Made by a program: the position numbers and the translations under genes | Notes under the pieces: generated by a model | The model's input: the letters and a program-made list of their open reading frames with translations, nothing else | Databases searched by the model: none | What the model was told of the DNA's origin: nothing | From: Nocardioides flavescens | GTDB taxonomy: Bacteria > Actinomycetota > Actinomycetes > Propionibacteriales > Nocardioidaceae | DNA: 64,000 nt | Assembly: GCF_009823805.1 (NCBI RefSeq) | Contig: NZ_WUEK01000016.1 | Coordinates: 55,875 to 119,874 of the forward strand | Direction of reading: 5' to 3' | In this document: one piece after another, positions 49,893 through 58,968 of the stretch | How the letters are laid out: each line of letters starts with the position of its first letter | Numbering within the stretch: the first letter of the stretch is position 1

Positions 49893-50306
49893 TCAGGAGG
49901 GGTCGGCGGCGTCGGCGGGCTGGAGGGTGAGGCTGATCGAGTTGATGCAGTAGCGGTCGCCGGTGGGGGTGCCGTAGCCGTCGGGGAAGACGTGGCCGAG
50001 GTGCGAGCCGCAGTGGGCGCAGCGCACCTCGACGCGCTTCATGCCGAGGGTGTTGTCCTCGATGTACTCGATCGTGTCGGTCATCGGTTGGTAGAAGCTC
50101 GGCCAGCCGCAACCGGAGTGGAACTTCGTGTCGGACTCGAAGAGCGCGGTCCCGCAGGCCTTGCAGGAGTAGACGCCCTTGGTCTCGGTGTCGGTGTACT
50201 TGCCGGTGAACGCCCGCTCGGTGCCGGCCTGGCGCAGCACGGCGTACTCGTCGGGTGAGAGCTGCTCGCGCCACTCGGCGTCGGTCTTCTCCACGGGGTA
50301 GGACAT
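49893..50306 (-). CDS. msrB: Peptide-methionine (R)-S-oxide reductase
   Basis: A 137-residue MsrB that reduces methionine-R-sulfoxide in proteins. Zinc-site Cys pairs are C48-x2-C51 and C96-x2-C99, FHSGCGWPSF contains Cys66, and the catalytic Cys120 is in RYCINSISL. Full length for the family. It faces the hemQ-HAD-lipoprotein run across a strong terminator and is divergent from the desaturase reductase gene (27-base gap). Confidence 0.94.
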   Translation of the reverse strand: MSYPVEKTDAEWREQLSPDEYAVLRQAGTERAFTGKYTDTETKGVYSCKACGTALFESDTKFHSGCGWPSFYQPMTDTIEYIEDNTLGMKRVEVRCAHCGSHLGHVFPDGYGTPTGDRYCINSISLTLQPADAADPS

Positions 50307-50333
50307 GATCCCAGCCTAGAACTGGCGCCAAGG

Positions 50334-51446
50334 GTGTTGACGCTGCTCAGACAACGACTGTTCACTGACGATGTGGCGAACACCATTCCGTGGGAGCGGG
50401 TCCGGCGTGCAGGCTCCAAGCTCACGACGCCGCTGCTGCCGGACGACTACCTGCGCCTCGTCAACCCGCTGTGGACCACCCGCGAGCTGCGCGGGCGCAT
50501 CGAGAAGGTCGTCCCCGAGACCGAGGACGCCGCGACGCTGGTGATCCGACCGGGGTGGGGCTGGCGCCACGACCACAGGGCCGGGCAGTACGTCGGCATC
50601 GGGATCCAGGTCGACGGCAAGTTCGTGTGGCGCTCCTACTCCGTGAGCTCGCCCCCGAAGCGCTCGGGTCGCCACATCGCGATCACCGTGCGGGCGATGC
50701 CGGAGGGGTTCGTCTCCGACCACCTCGTCAACGGGCTGACCCCCGGCACCATCGTGCGGCTCGCCTCGCCCGAGGGCGACTTCGTGCTGCCGGAGCCGCC
50801 CCCGGCGAAGATGCTGTTCCTCGTCGGCGGCAGCGGGGTGACGCCGGTGATGGCGATGCTGCGCACCCTCGACCGGCGCGGCACCGTGCCCGACGTGGTG
50901 CTGCACTACTCATCGCCCACCGAGGACCGGATGATCTTCCGCGAGGAGATCGAGCGGCTCGAGCAGGCGCACGAGACCCTGAAGGTCCACAAGCAGTTCA
51001 CCGACACCGACGGCATGCTCGAGCTGAGCGACCTCGACCGGCTCTGCCCCGACTGGCGCGAGCGCGAGACCTACGCCTGCGGTCCGGCGCCGATGCTCGA
51101 CGCGATCACCGAGCACTTCGAGCAGGCGGGGCTCGAGGAGCGGCTGCACCTCGAGCGGTTCTCGCTCGAGCTCGGCGGCGACGGCGGCGAGGGCGGCACG
51201 ATCACCTTCCAGAACTCCGGCAAGAAGGTCGAGCTCGACGGCGCGACCACGATCCTCGAGGCGGGGGAGGAGGCCGGGGTCGGCATGCCGTACGGCTGCC
51301 GGATGGGCATCTGCCACACCTGCACCGTGACCCTGGTCAAGGGCCGGGTCCGAGACCTGCGCAACGGCGACGAGTTCGACCAGGCCAACGAGCAGGTGCA
51401 GACCTGCGTCACCACCGCGGTGGGCGACTGCACGCTCGACATCTGA
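50334..51446 (+). CDS. Ferredoxin-NADPH reductase of the acyl desaturase (Rv3230c type)
   Basis: A 370-residue electron-transfer protein: FAD domain (FVWRSYSVSSPP), NAD(P) domain (FLVGGSGVTPVMAMLRTL, YACGPAPML) and a C-terminal plant-type [2Fe-2S] domain with Cys322, Cys327, Cys330 and Cys358. The order FAD-NAD-2Fe2S and the neighbouring desaturase match the M. tuberculosis Rv3230c/DesA3 pair, in which it delivers NADPH electrons for stearoyl-CoA desaturation. GTG start; GTG 50371 is a possible alternative. Confidence 0.88.
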   Translation: MLTLLRQRLFTDDVANTIPWERVRRAGSKLTTPLLPDDYLRLVNPLWTTRELRGRIEKVVPETEDAATLVIRPGWGWRHDHRAGQYVGIGIQVDGKFVWRSYSVSSPPKRSGRHIAITVRAMPEGFVSDHLVNGLTPGTIVRLASPEGDFVLPEPPPAKMLFLVGGSGVTPVMAMLRTLDRRGTVPDVVLHYSSPTEDRMIFREEIERLEQAHETLKVHKQFTDTDGMLELSDLDRLCPDWRERETYACGPAPMLDAITEHFEQAGLEERLHLERFSLELGGDGGEGGTITFQNSGKKVELDGATTILEAGEEAGVGMPYGCRMGICHTCTVTLVKGRVRDLRNGDEFDQANEQVQTCVTTAVGDCTLDI

Positions 51447-51518
51447 GGTACCGGTCACACCACACCGAGCACCACCACACAGGCATCATCCACGGGAGAG
51501 CACGGGGAAGGGCACGGC

Positions 51519-52742
51519 ATGGCCATCAGTGACGTCCAGGAGTACATGCACCTCACCGACGAGGAGATCGAGCAGCTCGGGCGCGAGCTCGACGCGATCC
51601 GCAAGGAGGTGGAGGACTCCCGCGGGCCGAAGGACGCGGCGTACATCAACCGCCTGATCCGCATCCAGCGCTACCTCGCCATCGCCGGGCGGCTCACGCT
51701 GCTGGTCGGCGTCCACGACAAGCGCACCCGCGTGCCCGCCGCGGTCACGGGCGCCACGCTCCTCGCTCTCCACAAGATCCTGGAGAACATGGAGATCGGG
51801 CACAACGTGATGCACGGTCAGTGGGACTGGATGAACGACCCCGAGATCCACTCCTCGAACTGGGAGTGGGACACCGCGCAGCCGGCCGAGCAGTGGAAGC
51901 ACAGCCACAACTACGTGCACCACCAGTTCACCAACGTCCTCGGCTACGACAACGACATCGGCTACGGCATCCTCCGCATGGCCCGCGAGCAGCGGTGGTC
52001 CCCGGTCAACCTCGGCCAGCCGGTCTACAACGCCATGCTCGCCACGCTGTTCCAGTGGGGCGTCGCCCTCCACGACCTCGACATCGAGCGGATCCGCAAG
52101 GGCGAGAAGGACCCGAAGGAGATGAAGCGCCAGCTCAAGCAGATCTTCCGCAAGGGCCGCAACCAGATCCTCAAGGACTACGTCGTCTACCCGGCGCTCG
52201 CCGGGCCGCAGTGGCGCACCGTGATGGCGGCCAACGTCGGCGCCAACCTCACGCGCAACCTGTGGTCCTACGTGATCATCTTCTGCGGGCACTTCCCGGA
52301 CGGGGCTATGCACTTCACCGAGGAGGAGATCGAGGACGAGACCCGCGCGGAGTGGTACCTGCGCCAGATCCTCGGCGCGGCCAACTTCGAGGGCGGGCCG
52401 CTGATGCACATCATGTCCGGCAACCTCGGCTACCAGATCGAGCACCACCTGTTCCCGGACCTGCCGAGCAACCGCTACGGCGAGATCTCGGTCAAGGTGA
52501 AGGCGCTGTGCGAGAAGTACGACATCCCGTACACCATCGGTCCGCTCCACAAGCAGTACGGCCAGGCGCTGCGCACGATCATCAAGCTGTCGGTGCCGAA
52601 CTCGTGGACGAACAGCGACAAGCCCGAGCCGCCGACCCCGCCGCAGAAGCGGCGCCGGCGTTCCGACTCCGAGCGACCTGACCGGATCCGCCAGCTCGGC
52701 GCCTGGTCACGGGGGACGTCGCAGGAGCGGAAGGCCTCGTGA
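51519..52742 (+). CDS. Acyl-CoA delta-9 desaturase (DesA3-like)
   Basis: A 407-residue membrane di-iron desaturase. The three His boxes are HNVMH (95-99), HSHNYVHH (128-135) and QIEHH (306-310). The stretch after box 1, GQWDWMNDPEIHSSNWEWD, is nearly that of DesA3. It introduces a cis double bond into long acyl chains at the membrane, using electrons from the reductase encoded 72 bases upstream. The C-terminal ~35 residues are basic and Pro/Ser-rich, longer than needed for the fold. No regulator is adjacent. Confidence 0.9.
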   Translation: MAISDVQEYMHLTDEEIEQLGRELDAIRKEVEDSRGPKDAAYINRLIRIQRYLAIAGRLTLLVGVHDKRTRVPAAVTGATLLALHKILENMEIGHNVMHGQWDWMNDPEIHSSNWEWDTAQPAEQWKHSHNYVHHQFTNVLGYDNDIGYGILRMAREQRWSPVNLGQPVYNAMLATLFQWGVALHDLDIERIRKGEKDPKEMKRQLKQIFRKGRNQILKDYVVYPALAGPQWRTVMAANVGANLTRNLWSYVIIFCGHFPDGAMHFTEEEIEDETRAEWYLRQILGAANFEGGPLMHIMSGNLGYQIEHHLFPDLPSNRYGEISVKVKALCEKYDIPYTIGPLHKQYGQALRTIIKLSVPNSWTNSDKPEPPTPPQKRRRRSDSERPDRIRQLGAWSRGTSQERKAS

Positions 52743-52760
52743 GCCGGCTGTGAGAGCCTC

Positions 52761-53081
52761 GTGATCGTGGCCGACCTGTCGCAGGCATCCCGCATCCGCG
52801 AGCGTCGCTGGGTGACCCAGTGCGCGCTGAGCCGGGTGTGCGGGTGCTGTGCGATGTCGCTCGAGCGGCCCGTCGCCTTCCTGGGGACGGGCCGCGAGGT
52901 CGACCGCAACGCCTTCCACCTGCCGCCGATGCACGTCGGCTGCGCCGAGGAGCTGCGGCGCACGCCGGGCGCCGACCCCGAGTGGCGACTGGTCACCACC
53001 TCCGGCTTCGAGTTCGTGCGGCCCGACCGCGACGACCCCGACCCCGAGCCGCGCTTCGAGCCCAACTCGCTCGTCGACTGA
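52761..53081 (+). CDS. Small Cys-containing protein of unknown function
   Basis: The 106-residue protein has RVCGCCAMSLERPVAFLG near residue 25, a CxCC group that might bind zinc with a later Cys (HVGCAEE), and an acidic, Pro-rich tail. I recognise no named family. GTG start, 18 bases after the desaturase stop, so it could belong to the same transcript. It is followed by the NHEJ polymerase gene 35 bases on. Confidence 0.5.
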   Translation: MIVADLSQASRIRERRWVTQCALSRVCGCCAMSLERPVAFLGTGREVDRNAFHLPPMHVGCAEELRRTPGADPEWRLVTTSGFEFVRPDRDDPDPEPRFEPNSLVD

Positions 53082-53116
53082 CGCCTCGCGTCGGCGCCCG
53101 CGGATACCGTGGCCGC

Positions 53117-54202
53117 GTGGCGAAGGCGACGGCGGTCGAGGTCCAGGCGGGCGAGCGCGCGGTCCGGGTCTCGAGCCCCGACCGGGTGATCTACGAGGCG
53201 ACGGACACGACGTCCGAGGTGACCAAGGCGATGGTCGCGGAGTACTTCGCGTCCGTCGAGGACGGTCTGATGCGCGCGCTGCGGGAGCGTCCCACCGCAC
53301 TCGAGCGGTGGACCTCCGGGGTCCGCCCGGGCATGAAGCTGGCCACCGGCCGCGCCGACAAGGACGCCGACGCGTTCTACCAGAAGCGCGTGCCCAAGGG
53401 TGCGCCCGACTACCTCGAGGCCGTCGAGATCACCTTCCCCTCGGGCCGCACCGCCGAGGAGATCTGCCCGACCGAGATCGCCGTGCCGGTGTGGTGCGCG
53501 CACATGGGCACGCTGACCTTCCACCCGTGGCCCGTGCGCCGCGCCGACGTCGACCGGCCCGACGAGCTCCGCATCGACCTCGACCCGCAGCCGGGCACCG
53601 ACTTCCGCGACGCGGTGCGTGTCGCGGCCGTCGCCCGCGAGCTGTTCGCCGAGCGGGGCATCACGGCGTACTGCAAGACCTCGGGCAATCGCGGCGTCCA
53701 CGTCTTCGCCCGCATCGAGCCGCGCTGGGAGTTCCTCGACGTGCGCCACGCCGCGATCGGCTTCGGCCGCGAGCTCGCCCGGCGCGACAGCGGCGTGACG
53801 GTGGACTGGTGGAAGGAGGAGCGCGGCGCCCGGATCTTCGTCGACTTCAACCAGAACTGCCGCGACCGCACCATCGCCTCGGCGTACTCCCTGCGCCCGA
53901 TCGCGGGCGCACCCGTCTCGACCCCGCTGACCTGGGACGAGCTGGCCGAGACCACCGACCCGCGCACGCTCAACCTCTTCACCGTGCCCGAGCTGCTCGC
54001 CGACCGTCCCGACGCGTGGAGCGGCATCGACGACGTCGCGCACTCGATCGAGCCGCTGCTGGCGTTGTACGACGAGCTGCCGGGCGGCGAGATGCCGTTC
54101 CCGCCCGACTACCCCAAGATGCCGGGCGAGCCGCCGCGGGTGCAGCCGAGCAAGAAGGTGCACGAGCACTGGGACGACGAGGGCAACCGCGTCGAGGGCT
54201 GA
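53117..54202 (+). CDS. NHEJ polymerase domain protein (LigD-Pol type)
   Basis: A stand-alone primase-polymerase of the archaeo-eukaryotic type, 361 residues. It corresponds to the polymerase module of LigD that fills gaps with ribonucleotides in non-homologous end joining. The metal-binding pair is in ELRIDLDPQPG, the conserved histidine region in KTSGNRGVHVFARI, and DWWKEERGARIFVDFNQN follows. A separate ATP-dependent ligase (60471) could complete the pathway. No Ku gene is in the window. GTG at 53117 begins where recalled homologues begin. Confidence 0.86.
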   Translation: MAKATAVEVQAGERAVRVSSPDRVIYEATDTTSEVTKAMVAEYFASVEDGLMRALRERPTALERWTSGVRPGMKLATGRADKDADAFYQKRVPKGAPDYLEAVEITFPSGRTAEEICPTEIAVPVWCAHMGTLTFHPWPVRRADVDRPDELRIDLDPQPGTDFRDAVRVAAVARELFAERGITAYCKTSGNRGVHVFARIEPRWEFLDVRHAAIGFGRELARRDSGVTVDWWKEERGARIFVDFNQNCRDRTIASAYSLRPIAGAPVSTPLTWDELAETTDPRTLNLFTVPELLADRPDAWSGIDDVAHSIEPLLALYDELPGGEMPFPPDYPKMPGEPPRVQPSKKVHEHWDDEGNRVEG

Positions 54203-54211
54203 GCTCGACCG

Positions 54212-54964
54212 TCAGCCGTCGTACGGCGCCCGCGGTGGTCGGCCGACGCCCTCGGGGGTGCCGGGCAGGCGGCGGGTGACGACGAACTCCTCGGCGACCG
54301 ATCGCACCTTGCGGTCGAGGTCGGAGGCGACGTTGGTGAGCACGACGAAGGCCTGGAAGGCGTCGAGGTCGGAGCGCTCCATGATGATGCCGGTGGCCTG
54401 CCCGATGACGGTGCGGCTGTCGAGGGCGGCCTGCAGCTGGTCGATCTGCTGGGCGTCGCGGACGGCGACCGCGATGTGAGCGGCGATCGCGATGCCGTGG
54501 TCGCGCTCGACCGCGCTGAAGCCGTCGGGTGCGCGGGAGTAGAGGTTGAGCGCGCCGACCGTCTGGTCGGCGAGGAAGAGCCGGTAGCAGGTCATGCTGC
54601 GGAACCCCGCCTCGTCGACGACGCGCGGTGCCCACCGCGGCCACCGCGGCTCGTCGGAGAGGTCCGGGACGTCGACGACCTCGGCCTCCCAGACCGCGTC
54701 GAGGCACGGACCCTCGCCCAGGTCGTACTGCAGCTCGTCGCAGGAGCGCGCGGCCCGGGAGGTCGCGGCGGGGGTCTCGATCCGGCGACGGGCCCGGATG
54801 ACCGAGAGCGCGGCGGCGTCGACGCCCTCGATGTCGCGCTGGGCGAGCTCGACGGCCGTCCGCATCGTCGACTCGGCGTCCGGCGCCGCCTGCAGGCGCC
54901 GAGCGGCTTCCGCGACGAGCTCGGTCACTGTGGGGGCGTCACGTGAGGACGTAGGGGAGGCCAC
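54212..54964 (-). CDS. GAF-ANTAR regulator
   Basis: A 250-residue protein with a GAF domain (about residues 20-165, including LQYDLGEGPCLDAVWEAEVVDVPDL) and a C-terminal ANTAR domain (LQAALDSRTVIGQATGIIMERSDLDAFQAFVVLTNVA). ANTAR domains bind paired RNA hairpins and block terminators, so this is a probable RNA-binding antiterminator responding to a small molecule or stress signal. GTG at 54964 has GGAG upstream; the longer open frame is not needed. It is divergent from the 6C RNA. Confidence 0.87.
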   Translation of the reverse strand: MASPTSSRDAPTVTELVAEAARRLQAAPDAESTMRTAVELAQRDIEGVDAAALSVIRARRRIETPAATSRAARSCDELQYDLGEGPCLDAVWEAEVVDVPDLSDEPRWPRWAPRVVDEAGFRSMTCYRLFLADQTVGALNLYSRAPDGFSAVERDHGIAIAAHIAVAVRDAQQIDQLQAALDSRTVIGQATGIIMERSDLDAFQAFVVLTNVASDLDRKVRSVAEEFVVTRRLPGTPEGVGRPPRAPYDG

Positions 54965-55134
54965 GACTCCAGCAAGGCACGTCTCACCCCTTCGGGGCAA
55001 CCCCCTCAGGTGAGCCCGGGCGCGCGTCGCGCCAGAGGGCAGCGGCCGGACGCGGGCCTGGACAGTCGTCAAGTCGCGGCTCCGACTGGTCTTGACCAGG
55101 TTTTCCTGACGGTGGCACGGGCTAGTCTCTGCGG

Positions 55135-55246
55135 TGTCGGCTTCTTACGATGGGAGCCGTCCGGCGCACCAGGTGTTCCCCCCGACACGGTGGGCCGTGC
55201 AGTTCCAGAAGGGCCCTCCCGCAACCCCCCGCGCGAGGGCCCTTCT
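55135..55246 (+). ncRNA. 6C small RNA
   Basis: Two stem-loops each present six cytosines in the loop, the defining feature of the actinobacterial 6C RNA. Hairpin 1 (55167-55191) pairs CACC and GTGT with ACACGGTG around C6 at 55178-55183. Hairpin 2 (55207-55246) has exact 12-base arms around a loop with C6 at 55225-55230 and doubles as terminator. TAGTCT at 55123-55128 is a possible -10 element, placing the 5' end near 55135; that end is an estimate. No convincing frame covers it. Confidence 0.78.
55207..55246 (+). terminator. Terminator hairpin of the 6C RNA
   Basis: AGAAGGGCCCTC and GAGGGCCCTTCT pair exactly; the loop carries C6, and a pyrimidine-rich stretch (TCTGTCCCTCTCC) follows. Confidence 0.75.
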
Positions 55247-55334
55247 GTCTGTCCCTCTCCGTCCCGGGTCGTCCCGGCGGTTGAGCCCCTCCGGCGCGGG
55301 GTAGTGGCACAGGGAGCGAGGGCGAGCGAGGGGA

Positions 55335-55478
55335 GTGGCTGAGGTGTTCGGGTTCGTGTTCATCGCACTGGTGCTGATGGCGGTGGTCGTCTACGTCGTG
55401 GGTCGCATCCACGGCCCCGAGCCGGTCGAGATCGCGGTCGAGCAGCCGGCCCGCACCGATCAGCCGCCCCTCGGCTGA
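55335..55478 (+). CDS. Small single-pass membrane protein
   Basis: GTG at 55335, with GAGGGGAG just upstream, encodes 47 residues: one hydrophobic segment (about 4-24, FGFVFIALVLMAVVVYVVG) and an acidic C-terminal tail. The strong ribosome site and coherent membrane helix support it as real despite its size. No family recognised. It lies 88 bases after the 6C RNA terminator and 38 before the next membrane protein gene. Confidence 0.55.
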   Translation: MAEVFGFVFIALVLMAVVVYVVGRIHGPEPVEIAVEQPARTDQPPLG

Positions 55479-55516
55479 TGTCTCGGCTGACGTCTGGCTG
55501 ACGTCATGATGGGGGC

Positions 55517-55936
55517 GTGAAGAAGCCCCTCGCAGGTCTGGTCGCCTTCGTCGCGATCGCCTTCCTGCTCGCCGGCCTGGTCGGTCTGCTGAGTGCCGAG
55601 ACCGCGACCGGTCTGGTGCTCGCCGGCTACGTCTGCGCCGGCGGCGGCATGGTGCTGGCCCGGCTCGCGTGGCGCCTGTGGCGAGGGGTCCCCGGCCTGC
55701 ACGCGATCGCCGCGGGGCGCACGGCCGCCGAGGTGCGGCTGCTCTCGCGCGAGCACGCGCGTCGGCAGTGGCAGTCGGCCGCGTCGTACTTCCTCGGGCT
55801 GACGGTGGTCTACCTGCTGCTGGCCCTCGTCTTCGCGACGTACGCCGCGACGCTGACGGCGGCCACCATCTCGGCCGTGACGGCGGGCGTGCTCACGGTC
55901 ATGGCCTGGTGGCAGCGTCGCGAGCTGGCGCGCTGA
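55517..55936 (+). CDS. Small multi-pass membrane protein
   Basis: A 139-residue protein with four hydrophobic segments (roughly 8-28, 33-50, 90-110 and 112-128) and a basic loop between the second and third (RLLSREHARRQWQSA). No known motif. GTG start. It is on the same strand as the preceding 47-residue membrane protein, and the two may form a unit. Confidence 0.6.
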   Translation: MKKPLAGLVAFVAIAFLLAGLVGLLSAETATGLVLAGYVCAGGGMVLARLAWRLWRGVPGLHAIAAGRTAAEVRLLSREHARRQWQSAASYFLGLTVVYLLLALVFATYAATLTAATISAVTAGVLTVMAWWQRRELAR

Positions 55937-56307
55937 GCGCGCTGCGCGCGCCTGGGATCCCGGGACGCGCGAAAGGGCCCCGCCCCGGGACATCCCCACG
56001 TGCACCCCTGGGCTGGGCCCTTCTGCGCGAAGTCCGACCCGTCCCCCGACGAGTCCCACAGCGACGACGTCCCCCGACGTCGCCACGGTGCAGTCCACGC
56101 TCCGGATCGGTCCTCCCGCGCTCCCCCCAGAGTGCGCTGCTGACTGTCACCGGGTCTCCGACCCCGATCTGGTGACCGGCTGTCGTTGACACGTCAACCA
56201 TAGGCAGATGCCTCTCGGGAGCGGTCCACGTCGACTCCAGCGTTGGGTAACAGAATGTCCACATCACCCTGACGCCTGGTCCGGTCCGGTCTAGCGCCCT
56301 GACGGCC
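55937..56307. other. 371-base gap between convergent genes
   Basis: It holds one imperfect hairpin (55967-55980 pairing with 56015-56028: GCGC and AGGGCCC arms, 34-base loop), likely a terminator for the gene ending at 55936. There is also a short exact palindrome, GTTGA-CACG-TCAAC (56185-56198). I see no coding frame, tRNA or further RNA in the rest. Confidence 0.5.
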
Positions 56308-58968
56308 CTAGTGCTCCCAGGGCGCCGGGACGGGGACGTACTCGCCCATGAACGCCGTGAGCGTGCGGTCGAGCCGCTCCGCCCCGAGGGCGTGGTCGTG
56401 GTGGTCGGCTAGGCAGACGAAGTCCTGCTCGCGCTGGAGCACCTTGCGCAGCTGCCACTCGAGGTCGCTGTTGCTGATGTTGACGTAGGCGCGCTCGGCG
56501 TCGGCGACGTAGGCCGTGCCGGTGAGCAGGCCGTAGTGCTGGGCCAGCGAGCTCAGCATCGACACGTCGGTCTCGGAGCGGAACGGCGAGCGGGCGGTGC
56601 GCTGCACGTCGTCGGCGAAGCGCTGCTCGATCTCCTCGAGCACCGAGCGGCGGTGAGCGTACGGCGCGTGGGCGAGGTCGTGCGTGACGACGGCACCGAA
56701 CGCCTCGGCGAGCAGGCGGCGGTTGGTGCGGGCGGCCTGCCGGTAGGGCGGGGCGTCGGGGTCGTCGTCGAGCCCGACGGTGCCGGGGGCGACCCAGACC
56801 TGGGTGAGGCCGGCGGCGCTGAAGAAGCGCTCGGGGCCGAGCGGCCGCCCGAGCAGGAAGTCGTCGTTGAGGTAGACGAAGTGCTCGGCCAGGTCGGGCA
56901 CGCGGTGCAGCGCCGTCTCGATGGCATGGGAGTTGAACGTCGGCAGCGCGTCGGCCGGGAGGATCTCGCGGTGGTCGACGACGCGCACCTGCGGGTGCTC
57001 GACGTCGAGCCAGGCCGGCACCTGGCCGGCGGTGACCAGGTGGATGCGTCGCACCCAGGGCGCGAAGAGGTGGATGCTGCGCAGGCAGTGGCGCAGCTCG
57101 TCACGGCTGACGAAGCGCGCCCGCCCGCTCGACTCGCGCCGCACGGCCGTGCCGGTCACCTCGGCGAGCCGGTCGCGACGGGCGGCGTCCCACGCCGGGT
57201 CCTCGCCGTCGACCCAGGTGACGACCGCGTCGACGGGGAAGGTCACCTCGCCGACGGTGGGGGCCGCCAGGAGCGGCAGGGTCGGCACGTCGAGGCCGTG
57301 GACGGTGGTCGTCACCGTGGCCGCACCCCGGGGCAGCCGCTGGCTCCACCGGGTGCGCCGTGGCGCGACCAGGTCGCCGGCCACCGACTCCTCCCAGAAC
57401 TCCACCTCGACCGTGCAGCCCTGACCGAGCAGCGACGCGTTGCCGTCCGGGGTCCGGGGCCACGGCTCCAGCGCGAGCACCGGGGTGCGGCCGCGCTGCA
57501 GGTCGGTCGCGAGCTCGGCGACCGGCCCGCGCCGCTCGTGCCAGCCGTGGGCCGCCGGGTCGCGCAGGGAGAGGTACGACGGCACGTCGGCCCCGGCCAG
57601 CTGCTCGAGGAACGCCGTGCGCGCCGCCATCGGCAGCACCACGGTCGTCACGTCGCCCCCGTGCGGCGGCACCACCAGCCAGGTGTCGCTCACACGTCGC
57701 GCCGTGCTGGTGGCGAGGTCGAGCGCGGCCCGACGGGCCTCGGCGGGCGTCACCCCCGTGGCGTCGTACGACGGCAGGACAGGGATGGGCGCCGAGGCGG
57801 CGGCGGCCCGGGCGGCGAGGCGGGGGCGACCACCGCGCGCAGCCAGGGCCCGCTCGAAGATCGCGACCCAGTCCTGGGCGATCGTGTCGGCGTCCCACTG
57901 GCGCGAGGTGGCGAGGGCGCCGGCGCCGAGCCGGCGGCGGAGCGCGTCGTCAGAGCCGAGCCGGAGCAGCGCGGCCGCCATGCCGGCGATCGACTCGGGC
58001 GCGACGAGGAGGCCGTCGACCTCGTGGTGGATGATCTCGCGCGGCCCGGACGCGCAGTCGAAGCTGACGCACGGCACCCCTGCGGCCATCGCCTCCTGCA
58101 GCCCTAGCGGGAAGCCCTCGGCCCGCGAGGTCAACGCGCAGATGCTGGCCCGCGCCCACTCGCTCGGCATGTCGGTGGTGCTGCCGGGGAGCTCGACGCG
58201 GTCCCACAGTCCGCGCTTGCGGGTCTCGCGGACGAGGTGGGGGCGCTGGTGGCCCTGGCCGAGGATGCGCAGGCGCCAGCCGGGCAGCTGATCGGCGACC
58301 TCGCCGAACGCCTCGACGAGCTTGGTGAACTGCTTCTCCATCACGAGCCGGCCGGCGGTGACGATCGTGCGGCTGTCGAGCAGTGAACGCGGGGTGGGGC
58401 CCTGGGGGAGCGGGTTGGGCACGACGACGATCTCGGGCGCGAGGGCTCCGAGCTCGCCGCGCAGCCAGTCGGCGATGCTCGGGGTGAGCAGGCTGACCAC
58501 GTCGGCGCGCGGGGCGTGCACGAGCAGCGGCTCCATGCCCGAGGTGCGCTGCGAGCTCGAGCGGTGCTCCTGGTGCACGACGACCACCGGGTCGGGCGAG
58601 AGCTGCACCGCACACGCCAGCAGTGCCGGCGTCACCGTCACGAGCACGTCGGTCTGCACGGCCCGCAGGCCGCGCTCGAGAGCGACGTCGGTCAGCGCCG
58701 AGAACTGCTTGTCCCACCGCGGCGGGACCAGCACGGACGCGCGCTCGTGCAGCGCGCGGTCGCTCGGGGACAGCTCTCCGGTCAGGTCGACGAGGTGCTC
58801 GACGGTGACGCGGGGGTCGATGTCGAACGCCGGCTCGGCGGCGGCCTTGACCACGCTGAGCAACCGGGCGTCGTGACCGGAGGCGGCGAGGGCGTTGGCC
58901 TGCGTGATCGCCGAGCGCTCGGTGCCGCCGAGCTTGTGCGCCGACTGCACCAGGAAGGTGATCCTCAC
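56308..58968 (-). CDS. Glycosyltransferase family 4 - Stealth phosphotransferase fusion
   Basis: An 886-residue bifunctional enzyme. The N-terminal ~410 residues are a GT-B glycosyltransferase (TFLVQSAHKLGGTERSA opening, TAGRLVMEKQFTKLVEAF, SRAEGFPLGLQEAMAAG-PCVSFDC donor site). After a ~160-residue linker comes a Stealth domain. Conserved region 1 is DAVVTWVDGEDPAW near residue 578, region 2 is RDELRHCLRSIHLFAPWVRRIHLVTAGQ near 620-645, and a later HAPYAHRR region sits near 760. Stealth proteins transfer sugar-1-phosphates in capsule synthesis, so this enzyme probably builds a phosphate-linked surface polysaccharide. GTG follows GGAGGAG and overlaps the upstream gene by 4 bases. Confidence 0.85.
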   Translation of the reverse strand: MRITFLVQSAHKLGGTERSAITQANALAASGHDARLLSVVKAAAEPAFDIDPRVTVEHLVDLTGELSPSDRALHERASVLVPPRWDKQFSALTDVALERGLRAVQTDVLVTVTPALLACAVQLSPDPVVVVHQEHRSSSQRTSGMEPLLVHAPRADVVSLLTPSIADWLRGELGALAPEIVVVPNPLPQGPTPRSLLDSRTIVTAGRLVMEKQFTKLVEAFGEVADQLPGWRLRILGQGHQRPHLVRETRKRGLWDRVELPGSTTDMPSEWARASICALTSRAEGFPLGLQEAMAAGVPCVSFDCASGPREIIHHEVDGLLVAPESIAGMAAALLRLGSDDALRRRLGAGALATSRQWDADTIAQDWVAIFERALAARGGRPRLAARAAAASAPIPVLPSYDATGVTPAEARRAALDLATSTARRVSDTWLVVPPHGGDVTTVVLPMAARTAFLEQLAGADVPSYLSLRDPAAHGWHERRGPVAELATDLQRGRTPVLALEPWPRTPDGNASLLGQGCTVEVEFWEESVAGDLVAPRRTRWSQRLPRGAATVTTTVHGLDVPTLPLLAAPTVGEVTFPVDAVVTWVDGEDPAWDAARRDRLAEVTGTAVRRESSGRARFVSRDELRHCLRSIHLFAPWVRRIHLVTAGQVPAWLDVEHPQVRVVDHREILPADALPTFNSHAIETALHRVPDLAEHFVYLNDDFLLGRPLGPERFFSAAGLTQVWVAPGTVGLDDDPDAPPYRQAARTNRRLLAEAFGAVVTHDLAHAPYAHRRSVLEEIEQRFADDVQRTARSPFRSETDVSMLSSLAQHYGLLTGTAYVADAERAYVNISNSDLEWQLRKVLQREQDFVCLADHHDHALGAERLDRTLTAFMGEYVPVPAPWEH

